Shown: one piece after another, positions 37,009 to 47,675 of the stretch
Layout of the letters: each line of letters begins with the position of its first letter
Position numbering within the stretch: position 1 is the stretch's first letter
Assembly (NCBI RefSeq): GCF_029168945.1
Contig: NC_083602.1
Coordinates: forward strand, 47,243,442-47,307,441
Length of the DNA stretch: 64,000 nucleotides
Source of the DNA: Cannabis sativa
Lineage: Eukaryota > Streptophyta > Magnoliopsida > Rosales > Cannabaceae
Direction: 5' to 3'
Made by a program: the position numbers and the translations under genes
Notes under the pieces: model-generated
Databases searched by the model: none
What the model saw: the letters and a program-made list of their open reading frames with translations, nothing else
Told to the model about the DNA's origin: nothing

Positions 37009-37486
37009 AGAATTGCCAAGGGTATTGTGGGCCTACCGGACGACCCCCAGAACCACAACCGGTCACTCGCTGTTCTCAATGGCATACGGTTGTGAAGCAA
37101 TGGTCCCGGTGGAAACATTATTCCCATCCCACAGGAGGACGACTTATGATCCAGCCACCAATCAGCCACTGCTCCAAGAGGCTTTGGATCAAGTCGAAGA
37201 ACTCCGGGATGAGTCTCAAATACGGATGGCTGCTTATCAAAAGAAGGTGACCAAATATTTTAACTCCAAGGTTAAAAATAGAAAATTCGCTATTGGGGAT
37301 ATGGTCCTAAGAAGGGTTTTTCCAGCCACCCAAGAACCCGGAGTGGGGGTGCTTGGACCAAATTGGGAAGGACCATATGAAATCGAGGACGAAATCGGTT
37401 CTGGCACTTACAAACTGAAAAGAATGGACGGAACCACCGTCCCAAGAGCCTGGAACGCCGATCACCTCAGAAAATATTACCAGTAG
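37006..37486 (+). pseudogene. Integrase C-terminus displaced by a frameshift
   Basis: This frame, +1 relative to gag-pol, carries the rest of integrase. It includes WAYRTTPRTTTGHSLF, the usual sequence after the catalytic core, a basic region, and the GPF/Y-type segment GPNWEGPYEI, ending at the stop 37484-37486. It abuts the premature stop of the upstream frame, so a single extra base around 37005 explains the break. This copy would make an integrase lacking its C-terminal domain. Confidence 0.88.
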
Positions 37487-37987
37487 CGAATTAAACTTAG
37501 ATTTTGTTCAAAGGGTTTGTACCGTCCAAATGTATACCTCCTCTATATTAAATAAAACTGAGTGCCTTAAAAACAAAGTTTCTATGCCACTCAGGGGGGT
37601 ACTAGGGTATACCGCACGGACAAACAAAAACAAACTAAGTAAAATATCCTGACCCAAAGGGCAGGTCAAAAGTAAAATATCCTGACCCAAAGGGCAGGTC
37701 AAAAAGTATGCACAAAAATAAAAAGCATAAGTGTAAAAACCCTGAGCCAAAGGACAGGTTAAAATATATAAGTATGACGAATAAAGATCGCATAAAAAAT
37801 ATCCTGGCCCAAAGGGCAAGTCATATACATATAAATGGCCCGGGGACAGGCCTTAAAATATAATTGTCTCCCCTTCAAATGAAAGATGCCGCCTATATGT
37901 AAATTGTTCTAAGGCAGCAGCAAATATGTACAAAAAAAAACGAGTTATAAAAGAAACGGGTAGAATCTGGGTCAATAACACGGCAGC
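37487..37987. repeat. Convergent spacer with hairpin repeats
   Basis: About 500 bp between the end of pol (+) and the end of the antisense gene (-). A possible poly(A) signal AATAAA for the sense RNA is at 37551-37556. From 37648 there are four copies of CCTGACCCAAAGGGCAGGTC or close variants (37648-37667, 37681-37700, 37741-37760, 37803-37822) and a looser fifth, GGCCCGGGGACAGGCC, near 37837-37853. Each unit is self-complementary (CCTG.CCC against GGG.CAGG). No coding sequence is seen. Confidence 0.75.
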
Positions 37988-40900
37988 TCAGTCAGCCCGC
38001 GGAGGAAGACGAGGCCCAATCCGTGCCTCAAGCGCAGCATCAAGCTTCTTCTTCTTTTCCCGAAATCTGGCAATCATCTCCTCGGGTTTGGGATAAAAAG
38101 TAAGCTTGATACTCTGATCATTGGTGGCCCAAGCCATATAGACACCATCATCTAAGCGCTTCAGACACCGGGCGCAGGAAACAGGAGAAAGGAGCTCGGC
38201 CCTCTTGGCCTTCCTGGTGGACTGTTCTTTGAAATCCCTAAGCTCCTTCAACTCCGCAGCTAGAGCGGCCTTGGATTCAATGTCCGACTGGTGAGTCTCC
38301 TCTAGAGACCTCACCTTGGCGACCATTTCATCCAAAGCCTCCCTGGCCTCCCGGAGATCTCGCCTGGCCTTCTCGACAGCCTCGATTTGAGCCCTTAGTT
38401 CCTCCTGATGCTGGGCCTCCATCCTGTCTCTCCGCTGAGCCTCGTCCCGGATCATGGCCTCCGCCTGAGCCTCCCTCCGTTTGGCCTCCTCTTCCTTGGC
38501 CTTGGCCGCTGCCTCCTGGCGCTCGGCAGCCTCCTGGTAGATCCGCCTCTCCGCTGTGAGGTCCTGGAAGACCTTCCTGACGTCATTCATGTCCCCAAAA
38601 TCGGACAGAGTGAAGCCATGGTTTATGATATTCCTGGAGAGGCGGCCAGCCTCAGCAGCAAGCTGAACCGTAACGAAGTATAAGGAAAAATTTCTCAAAG
38701 GAAGAAAACAAAATACAAAAAACAAAGAGGAAACGCAAAAATTGCAAAGTACTTACCACCGTGAGAGAATGGCTGAGGTCCTGGACCTGGAAGATGGAGT
38801 TCAGGGAAGCACAAGTGGCAAACCGCTTGGGCGCGCAACGTGTAAGCTGAGAAGCGAACTCGCCGGTCATCTCCGCGGCAAAGGGAGCAAAGGTAGGCCC
38901 TAGGAGGGGACGGAACTAGTCCGTTAAGGGGTCCAGATTAAGGTTCCACGGATCATGGTATTCCGGGTGGTTGATGCTCGCCTCAACCTCAGCTCGCAGA
39001 ATCCTCCTAAGGGCCTCCACTTCGGCATACCCCCGGGAGTACTCATCCATAGCATAGTTGTGCTTGGCTATGCGAAGCTCCTGCCTCACCTCATCCCCCG
39101 GAATCGGGGTAAGCTCGATGTGGGGAGGAGTAGGATTTTCCTCCATCGGGGAGACCCCGTCGTCTAGGCCATGGGCAGGAGTGTCGGCCCTCCGAGGCCT
39201 CTTCGGCTCGTCCTGGGCAATATCTTGCCCTTACGCTTGCGAATCAGAGCCGCTTCAGGCTCCTCCTCGTCCTCCTCTGCTACCTCCGGAAGGGCCTGAG
39301 GCTCTCCTGCGCCCTCAACGGCTTCCTCCGAGAAGTCCCACCTCTTCCCTTGGCCTTCTCCCAGAAGCCCCTCCTCGTCATCCACTAAGTCAATGGTTTC
39401 GGGGGGAGCGCCGGAAGAAACCTTCAAGGAAGGGGCCGGGGGAGAGGGGGTGAAAGCTGGAGGAGCCACGGGAGTATGAACCCCGGCAAGCTGTTCCAGG
39501 ATGGCATCCATGGAGGTACCTGTTCCAAAAAATAAGCAAGTGTCAGAAGTTCGTGAGGAATCGCTTATAAAAGATACAGCAAATAAACTACTCCTACCCG
39601 AACTTCCTAATTCGGCCCTAGCAAAGTCCTGTACTTTAATGCTGGCAGCGTCATCTCCAAGATAACTGTCCGAGGGCCGAAACCAGCTGGACGCTATGTA
39701 AGCTGATGGACCTAAGGGAATAGGTTCCGAAGGGCCGGAGCCCATCCGGGATCGACCTAGGTAATCTCCTAAGTTCGTAAAATAAAATTCCTTCAAACGA
39801 TCCCCCCACCGGGTCAACGGCATCTTAAATCTACGAAGACGCTCGTCGAACCCTACGGGCCTATGACTGGTATATTCATCAACGGAAGGAACATAGCAAA
39901 TTATCAAGGGAGACTTACCGCCGGCACCGGAAGTGCTAGCACCGGGAGCACCCGAGTTTGGTTCGGGGGCTGAAGGCTGAGGCCGGGAAGTCTGCTTCTC
40001 GGAAGAGTCTTCAAGACGAAGGGGCCTCCTGGCAGAACGATCCCCAATCTCTTCTTGAAGTATCTTGTCAAAAAATTTAGCTTCGGACCTCCCAGCAATG
40101 GCTTGGCTCCTTCGCACCACCGGACTCCCCACGCGGAGCCCTCTCCCAGAGGCAGCCTGGGCCTTAGAGTACGCCTTCTCCTGGGCCTTCCGGTAGAGAT
40201 AATCTTGGTACTTCTTCTCTGCCGTAGCAATGAGCTCATCCCGGAAGGCCTTCTCCGCAACCGGCGCCCTCACATTGGGGCAGATGACCCGTGAGAGGTC
40301 GGAGTCATCCACGGATTGGTGAGAAAGGATAAGTTTGGCCTTCCTACAATTCTCCGTGGTGACTAAGCCCCCGACATCAAGATCGGCGTGGTCATAGGAG
40401 GCGAAGGCTTGGGCTCTTTGAAGAAAAGCCTGAGTAGGAAGCGTCCGTTGGTAAGGTGGGATCTGCACCCACTCCGTGAGAAGCTCCGGGTGGTCCACGG
40501 CCCTGAACATGGAAGAGAAGAAAAAGCGGTGGCGGTACTCCTTAACGTGAGTCTGCCTATTATACGGAACAACCCCCTCGTTAGCAGGGTGGATCCGGAA
40601 CCCGTAAAAACCATCCTTAAGTTTGTCCCCTTTCTTGGGGACGGATACAAGTTCATAAAAATATAAAATCTCCGCCGGGCTGGGAGATCCCCAGCCACGG
40701 GCGGTGTAAAAAATAAATAAGCCTGAAAGCAGGCGGTAAGCTTGAGGAATAAGTTGGTATGGCGCAAGGCCGACAAATACAAGAAAATTAACAAAGTAAT
40801 CTTGGAGCGGGAGCATGGCACCGGTCATCAAATGGGTCTGACTCCAAGCCCCGAAGCCGTCATAGTTATGATTAGGCGTCTCCGAGTCACGAGGAGGCCG

Positions 40901-41116
40901 GTGAAAGGTCCCTGAGGTGGAGGGTTTGATCCCAGCCACATTAATGATGTTCTCCAGCTGGTGAGGACAAGTCAGGGTTGATCGAAGCTCGGCCGCTTCC
41001 CAACCGGTTGCGCGAGATTTATACCCCTCCTGGGCAACGGGTCCCAGAGAAACCTCCTCCAGCGTGGCCATACCTTTCCCTTTCTTCTTCGAAGATTTTG
41101 AGCCAGAAGCAGACAT
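37988..41116 (-). pseudogene. Spliced antisense gene of the Tat element, broken
   Basis: Antisense genes between pol and the 3' LTR are known from Tat-lineage elements; their role is unsettled. The ATG at 41116-41114 starts a serine/lysine-rich N-terminus. Around residues 100-250 there is a conserved block (LAPYQLIPQAYRLLSGLFI) that resembles the plant 'putative gypsy type transposon' family. A basic Ala-rich region follows, then an acidic tail. The C-terminal part (38660-38230) is a long charged coiled coil rich in E, A, R and Q; the stop is at 37988-37990. Candidate introns with GT/AG ends are 39597-39520 (78 bp, in frame) and 38756-38663 (94 bp, phase 0; donor GTAAGT, acceptor TTCAG). Two breaks are apparent: a one-base loss near 39230, after which the frame continues at 39146-38916, and an in-frame TAG at 38918-38916. 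Function is unknown. Confidence 0.72.
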
Positions 41117-41780
41117 TTTGTGTTCTGAGAAAGACAAAAAGGGAAAAAGAAAAGTCCAGCAGTTAGGTCCAATACCAAACCCTAAATCAAGAAAAAGGGA
41201 GTGGGGGTCCCCTAACCGCTGGAAAGAGGCCCCCTCCGGACACGTGTCACATGGGAAACTCTGGAGAGAATCCCTGAACAAGTGTCGGGTGCAGTGAAAT
41301 CGCAGAAAGTTGTTTTGCAAAAAGAAAAAGAAAAGAGAAAAGCCTTCCTATGCCCTAAGCAACTGTTAAACGAAGAACACATGGCCCTCTTCAAACAAAG
41401 CTGTATAACTACAACAGGGGCATGATAATGGCGATTCTACAACTAACGCAGTAAACATAAAGCAGAACTCGAAGAACTTAAACACTCACACACCCAGAAG
41501 CCTCTAAGTACGAACCCAGAAAACGAACGAAGTACATATAAGCATGTTATTATCTAAGGATGCAAGAAACTTACAGTAGATCGTTGAACTGGGGGGTACT
41601 GAATGTGGTTGAGTGAAAGTTGAGAAGAACTGGCGAAGTCAAACGCTGGAAGACTGAAAGAAGTGTTTAAGTATTAAAGCAGTTCGTGCTACTTTGAGGA
41701 ATTTTCTCTCTGGGAAATTCGAGCAGAAATGGCAAGGAATGGAAAGTAACCGAAATGAAGGAAAGGTGGTGGCTTTTATA
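41117..41780 (-). promoter_or_regulatory. Promoter, 5'UTR and UTR intron of the antisense gene
   Basis: Upstream of the antisense ATG there is a TATAAAAG box at 41780-41773 (minus strand). A candidate 5'UTR intron runs from 41574 (donor GTAAGT) to 41125 (acceptor TTTCTCAG), 450 bp, leaving about 8 bases before the ATG. TATA box, GTAAGT donor, pyrimidine-rich acceptor and ATG are in the correct order and spacing for a separate RNA polymerase II unit. This is inference from sequence only. Confidence 0.55.
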
Positions 41781-42197
41781 GGCAAAAACGCATGAGGAAC
41801 AGGCGTCATCACCTACCAATCGCACGGTGGGGGAGACGCACGATTCGAATTCCTGAAAATCAACGGATCAGATCAATCTACCATTAAGGCGGTGGAAACG
41901 TTTGAGTATCCGTCTGACACCATTAATGCGCCGCATCAATCATGGGGCGTGAAACGAATCGACCTCTGCAAAAGCGAATCGCTGCATTTAATGCCATTAT
42001 CAGACGCACCTCCACGCGCCCCAAGTTCGTATCAGAAGACCGAGGAGGCGGCTGGAGACATTCCTGCAAAAAGCCAATCGCTGCATTAAATGACATCATT
42101 TAATTTGCCCCCACGCGCTCGAGGCTTGAGCTAGGGAAACGAGGAGTCGACCGGAGACACTTGAACAAGCCTTGGTTTATTTTTACTAAGTAAACAA
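41781..42197. other. Gypsy 3' untranslated sequence
   Basis: No gene or repeat is recognised between the antisense promoter and the PPT. The open frame 41892-42089 has no recognisable features and lacks support. Confidence 0.5.
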
Positions 42198-42212
42198 GGC
42201 TTGGGGGGTAAA
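42198..42212 (+). promoter_or_regulatory. Polypurine tract of the gypsy element
   Basis: GGCTTGGGGGGTAAA immediately before the 3' LTR at 42213. Position and the G-run fit a plus-strand primer tract, though it is interrupted by pyrimidines. Confidence 0.7.
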
Positions 42213-42993
42213 TGTTGCTCCAGAATTTGCCCAAAATACGTGGACCAGTCGAGAGGGGACACGTGGATCGGATAACTTGTAAACATTTACTAAGTCTTTG
42301 TGCGCCACAAGGAAGCACTGTTAGCATGGGTCCCGGAGGAGGCACCCGGAGTACAAGGTACTCCAGGAAGCTAGTATAGCGTGAAGGCTCTCCGGGATAT
42401 GTCAGGTCTCTCCCGAGCAATCAAGTCGTATTTAATGCTGCATGGGAGGAAGCGTGTTGGGACTGTAACACGCAATAAAGTCTGACGGCACAACCCCCAA
42501 ACAGCAGCGCTACAGTAATGATCATTTAAGTCTAGCGACGGCTACTCTGCGAAGAGTCACGTCAATCACAAGGCAAAAAGGACATTCTTCATAAAAGCCC
42601 TACAGCACCTAGGGATTTGACCATGCATCACCCATGGTATATTCATCGGAAATGCCCAACTTTATGGATACTTACAGACACATGTGTAAGAACAATTCTA
42701 GGGATTACCCCACCAACACACTATAAATACCCCCTCAAAGCTCATTTAATGGGGTCGAGAATCTTGGTTTGCAAAAGAGCAAGAAGAGAAAATACTCACC
42801 AAGAACATTCTCTGTATTTAAGAGAAAAACATTCTCTCAAGTGTAGAATCTGTATTAAATACATCCATTAATAACAGAGGCTCGTGGACTAAGGCTCATT
42901 AACGCCCCAACCACGTAAAAAATCTCCATCTCACTTTCTTACAACTCTTTATTATAATCATATTTTAATAGTTGCCGAAAACCTCGGTCAACT
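42213..42993 (+). repeat. 3' LTR of the gypsy element
   Basis: 781 bp, five differences from the 5' LTR. The final base is T (CAACT) where the 5' LTR has CAACA, so the canonical CA end is lost. The TATAAATA copy is at 42722-42729. Confidence 0.95.
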
Positions 42994-42998
42994 GTAAT

Positions 42999-43043
42999 AA
43001 ATAAAAGATTTGGACATCCACATAATTATTAATATTTATAACA
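42999..43043 (-). repeat. 3' LTR (second part) of the pol-less Copia
   Basis: The remaining 45 bp of the 243-bp LTR, ending TTATAACA. It joins 30653 once the gypsy element and one GTAAT copy are removed. Confidence 0.93.
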
Positions 43044-43061
43044 CTCCCCCTTGGATGTCCA
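43044..43061 (-). promoter_or_regulatory. Polypurine tract and junction stem-loop
   Basis: CTCCCCCTTGG at 43044-43054 is the tract in reverse (sense CCAAGGGGGAG), directly abutting the LTR. TGGATGTCCA at 43052-43061 is the exact reverse complement of TGGACATCCA at 43011-43020 inside the LTR, so the LTR end and tract can fold into a 10-bp stem with a 31-base loop. Confidence 0.85.
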
Positions 43062-43099
43062 TAATAACTGTCTTATTAAAAATCTTGCTGAAAACTTGA

Positions 43100-43420
43100 T
43101 CAAAGGAAAAAGAGTATAGTGTAAACTAACTCCCCCTCATTTAGGCATTTGTGGAGATCTTCTAATCGACGAATTTCGATCTTATCTGCCGTCTTCTCAA
43201 ATGTTGATGTTGGTAATAACTTTGTGAATAAGTTTGCAAGATTGACACTTGATTGAATATGTTGAACACCAATATGAATTTTCTTGAAGCGTATAAAGAA
43301 GAATTTGGTGAAATGTGTTCTGACTCTATCTCCTTCAATGTACCATCCTTTTAGTTGAGTGATGCAAGCAGTATTATCCATAGACAATTGCTTGGGTTGA
43401 TACTTCTTTATTGAGTGCAA
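43100..43420 (-). pseudogene. Copia RNase H C-terminal remnant
   Basis: The minus strand encodes the last about 100 residues of a Copia RT-RNase H: SMDNTACITQLKG (the DN-x-A region), a histidine-containing middle (THFTKFFFIRF), then NLANLFTKLLPTSTFEK, the usual end of Copia pol. The start of RNase H and everything before it are missing. It lies directly inside the PPT, where the 3' end of pol belongs, and is the only protein-coding trace of this element. Confidence 0.85.
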
Positions 43421-43800
43421 TCCATATGTTTCCCGAATATGCTATGTCAATGATCTCACTCACACACATTCTCTACTTGCTTCATAAAATGCAAGTATGT
43501 TAACATGATTTATAGTTGCCTCGTTAAAAACCTTGCCAGAAAAACCCAGTGGGACAAAATCTGAGCTAGGGAAAAAGAGTACAATATATATTTCATATTC
43601 ATAATTATTTGCAAGTTGCCTCGTTAAAAACCTTGCCAGGAAAACCCAGTGGGACAAAACCTGAACTAAGGGAAAAAGAGTGCAACATAAATATGTCTCC
43701 CCCTCATGCACATATGATCCATAATTTTTTTGGTGATAATAAATCTCATAAGATTATTGTTATCACTTTTAAAATATCACCATATATATCTTTGATCATA
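43421..43800. repeat. Two direct repeats near the pol end
   Basis: A 71-bp sequence starting GTTGCCTCGTTAAAAACC occurs at 43515-43585 and 43615-43685 with few differences. A degraded third relative is visible at about 43079-43117 (ending GGAAAAAGAGTATAGTG). Both main copies contain ACCCAGTGGGACAAAA. No coding sequence is seen. Confidence 0.8.
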
Positions 43801-46800
43801 TATTTTCTATAACTCTTTCAGAGTATGTATGGACTTCTAAATTATAGATGAGGGGTTCGTGGAACATTAGTCTAATTGTATCATTCATATGTGTACACAA
43901 CTTTGTTCATACGAAAATTTAAAATTTCATGTAGATATGAACATAACACATTAATGGTACTATAAATTTTAATTTGTGACAATGATGGTACTCTAAGACC
44001 ATATATTTGTTCCATCTTGTTGTATGATCTTAATTTTCATATCAAATGATCATATATCTATAATTCTTAATACATATAAAGTACTTCAGGACTTCAATAC
44101 TAATGAACAAACTTTATACATTTAATATTTCTCGATATACAAAAGAAATAAAAGTTTGTTTTGCAATTAATTAAAAAACTCTTCAAGAGTTTATCACAAC
44201 GTATAATTTACGTATTTATATTGCATAGACAATCATAGGTATTTTTCAAATAATAATTTACTTACATGTCTTTATTTCATACAAAGATCTTTGTCATATA
44301 GTGCGCGCGACTTTAAATTTATATCACTTAAGACATGTATTAAATTCTTCTAGAATTTTTAGATAAGGCTTATTTTAAATTCTCACTATATTAGGAGCTC
44401 CAAATAAATAACCTTTTGTTGCAACATTTATGTGACGCTTATAAATCCTCATAAAATATATTCCAGGCTATAATCAAATCATGATTATATTTTCTCAATA
44501 TTTAAGCCTTACTTCAATCAATCTTATGTCTACGCAAACTTTGTACAACAATTCATTATGTACAAATACATATATGCAAATTTCTCATTAGAAATATTTA
44601 TTTGCACACCCTACAGGTCTTACTTCACTTAATGTGAGTAAATTTGCCTGGATTGCGTCATAATATTTTGGCCAAAAATCAAAATGTATGTCGATGATTC
44701 TCGACAAATCTAATACCATGATCCTTGCTATCTCATGTTAGTTTATTGCATATGCAAACATTCAATATTTATTGTCCACAAAAATTTCAATAAATGATAA
44801 TTTCCTCCCATATTGACATAACTTATAGAGATCTCTTTAAATTACATATTTTTCAAATATGTTTATCATTTATAGGTACCTATATAGAATCACTTCAGTG
44901 ATTCAATTATGATCAAATGTGTTATGTCTAACTTCTCTTGGGAGTCTTTTCGAGTACCGTTTTCATCACGGTTATCATTTTAATACTTTATAACATTAAG
45001 GTATCTCCATGAGTACCTCTAGATTAAACAACTTCAGGGCAAATCAAATGAACATTTATTAATAATTTCTACATTGTTCATTTACGCTTCAGGCGTTTTC
45101 AACTCATTCTATCTCAACTTTGAATAATATTGATTTGCAGTTGGTATATATCATTTTGAACTATATTGTTCTTATATACTTTGTGCAAGGATCATTTTTC
45201 AAAAATTATCATCGATCCCAACTGCTTCTCTCCCCCTGATCGAGAGAATTTTTAAAAATTGTGATATCTAATAATATTACTATACCTGTAGGGATTTCAG
45301 TATATCACAATGAATCAATATTTGTTTAAACTCATATATACTATATGACATTGAACTTCAGGTTCAATAAACTTCACTTTCAAGTTCAATCCTTATGAAC
45401 TTAATTCATTTCTAAGAATGAGTCATACGTGTATAATTAGAAATACATAAATTTACACATTTTGTAAATGCATGATTATATAATCTTATCACATCGATAA
45501 GAAACTATGCAATAAAAATCTAACAATGGCTCAAGATTGTTAAGAAAATATAATTTAAATATTTTCTATGTGCAAATATATGCACATTCTTCTTTTGAGC
45601 CTTATAAATAACAATGAGAAGAATCTTATGGTTCTTCAACAAAATTTAGTCAAATTCTTTGACAATTTATTGCATATGATTGATCATGTCAAAATAATTC
45701 AATTCATGAACTTCAGGTTCACTATAATTTGTATTTCAATGAAACTTTCAAAATGTAATGTAAATTCATTACAACATAATCATTACAAGTTTCATTTTTA
45801 TATACACGAATAATATAATTATATTATTCTCCAAAACATATACACTCTTCAGGAGTCACTATTATGTTTATCAAATTTTATATTTCTTCAGGAATCACTA
45901 TCATCAATTTAATGATGTGTATTATATAAAATGTACATAACAACTTCATCATGTTGTTATAATGGTCAAATAGATATAACCATAATATATCATTCATTTT
46001 TCCTGGTATCTTTTTAACAAGTCGTCTAATTTATTTAGACTATTCATCAGTCTAATTATCATGACTTGATATATTATATATTTAAATGTACAACCAGTAC
46101 ATATAATAAGTCATCTCTTATTACTTTCATAACTAGATAAAAGTTATACATCTAGGTACATACAAAGATATTTTACTACTCAAAGTAGCAATTGTAAGTA
46201 AGAGTACTTCTTCAGGAAGCTTTTCAAATAATCATTTTGCGATTCTTTATCACTTTGATTATATTGGATCACTAACAAATATTAGTAAATTATATATCCA
46301 CTTTTGGGAATATGCAAACTGAATTATATAGTAACTATATATATACATATCATGTACTAACAATAGTTTGAAACTATTGATTTCAAGAAATAATAAAATA
46401 TGCATATATTAATTTTCTTTTGGCATTACCAATATATGTGAAATTTATATTCTTTGAAATAGAATTTCATGTCTATTCATTCTCTTCAGGGAATGATATT
46501 TAAATATTCTAAATGTACAATCAATTTGTACAATTCACACTTATTCAATAATCAAATATACTTTTATCTTGATTATAAGTGTGTCCTACTATAGGTACGC
46601 GACTACTATTATTCAATCTCACACATGATATATAGATTTCATGCACTTTGATTGTGTGTGGTATTTCATCTTTTGGTTGTTTCCAATTTCTTCTGGAAAT
46701 ATTTGAGTAGCAAACAATGCCATTGATTATTTAAAATCATTTCATTCACTTCGGGGAATGATGTTGAACAAGTATAACATTATTATAAATTTCTTAAAAA

Positions 46801-47368
46801 TTTATTACTTGTTCATATATAAAAAGAAATTACTCAACAATTTCTTTAACAATATTTCAAAGAATATATGAATACAATTTTTGCATAATCTTTAATATAT
46901 GTCACATGTAATAATTTCCAACATTGCAAGTAATAACAATGTATAGTAACATGACTAATACAAACAATCTTTAAAAGTAGTTGAATTCAATTCGTATCAT
47001 TCTCTGTAGGGAATGATGAACAATAAATACATGTCTCATGTATTTAAATAACATTAGTCATGCTCACTGTTATTCTTATACTTTGATGTTTTAATGCAAT
47101 TTTCTTAATATTCTTTTTAGGTATTCAAAACCCACTATAAAATTGCATCAATAATAATCATTTTTAATGATTCTTTAGTTGTATTCACATAAATACAATC
47201 ATTTTTTTTTGACAAATATAAAACATTTACTTCAGGAAATGTTTGTTAAAATGTATATCGATATTAGATTACTTTTCATTGTCCTCAAAGAATACAAGAA
47301 CATATATATAAATATGTACTCATCTCTTTCATTATATATCCATCAACTATATAATGAATATTACGTTT
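43801..47368. repeat. AT-rich hairpin chain of the pol-less Copia
   Basis: There is no protein gene in 3.6 kb. The sequence is a succession of short inverted repeats with 4-8 bp stems and mostly 3-8 base loops. Examples: 44342-44358, 44844-44862, 44887-44904, 45084-45096, 45351-45367, 45451-45469, 45485-45501, 45708-45720, 45844-45856, 45937-45960, 46024-46040, 46207-46219, 46996-47017, 47221-47244. A 22-bp perfect palindrome is at 45808-45829. Many loops are TTCAG closed by a C-G pair. Open frames such as 45568-45813 have no recognisable content. Confidence 0.75.
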
Positions 47369-47675
47369 GCATAATCTTCAGGATATATGCAAGATTTTAT
47401 TGAGGACGCATAATCATCAGGATATATGCAATATTTTATCAAGGATGCATAATCTTCAGGATATATGCAATATTTTATCGATGATGCATAATCTTCAGGA
47501 TATATGCAAGATTTTATTGAGGACGCATAATCATCAGGATATATGCAATATTTTATCAAGGATGCATAATCTTCAGGATATATGCAATATTTTATCGATG
47601 ATGCATAATATTTAGGATATATGCAATATTTTATCGATGATACATAATCTTCTGGATATATGTATAATTTGTGTA
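47369..47675. repeat. 39-bp minisatellite with 117-bp super-unit
   Basis: Seven 39-bp units (47369-47641) and a degraded eighth. Each unit begins GCATAATCTTCAGGATATA. Units follow the order a-b-c-a-b-c-c', so 47369-47485 and 47486-47602 are near-identical 117-bp blocks. Because 39 is a multiple of 3, both strands stay open through it (13-residue repeats such as CIYPEDYASSIKY on the minus strand); I regard those as incidental. Confidence 0.93.

Larger units (their letters stand above)
30649..42998 (+). mobile_element. Tat-type Ty3/gypsy retrotransposon, TSD GTAAT
   Basis: Element 30654-42993 (12340 bp) with GTAAT at 30649-30653 and 42994-42998. Both LTRs are 781 bp and by eye differ at five sites (30870/42429, 31158/42717, 31367/42926, 31385/42944, 31434/42993). 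The last difference changes the terminal CA of the right LTR to CT. Order: LTR, leader, gag-pol on +, 0.5-kb hairpin-repeat spacer, spliced antisense gene on -, its promoter, PPT, LTR. The duplicated RNase H and antisense gene after pol are hallmarks of the Tat lineage. It is the youngest insertion in this nest by position, although its LTRs have diverged slightly. Confidence 0.95.

Noticed and set aside
37648..37822. CRISPR-like direct repeats in the gypsy spacer
   Set aside because: Repeats are palindromic, irregularly spaced and inside a plant retrotransposon; no cas genes and a eukaryotic context.
39913..39918. A further splice donor GTAAGT in the antisense gene
   Set aside because: No convincing acceptor follows before conserved-looking coding sequence, and the frame reads through, so I did not call an intron.
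47347..47615. Repeat peptide frames on both strands
   Set aside because: A 39-bp unit keeps all three-phase frames open; no start context or domain supports a gene.
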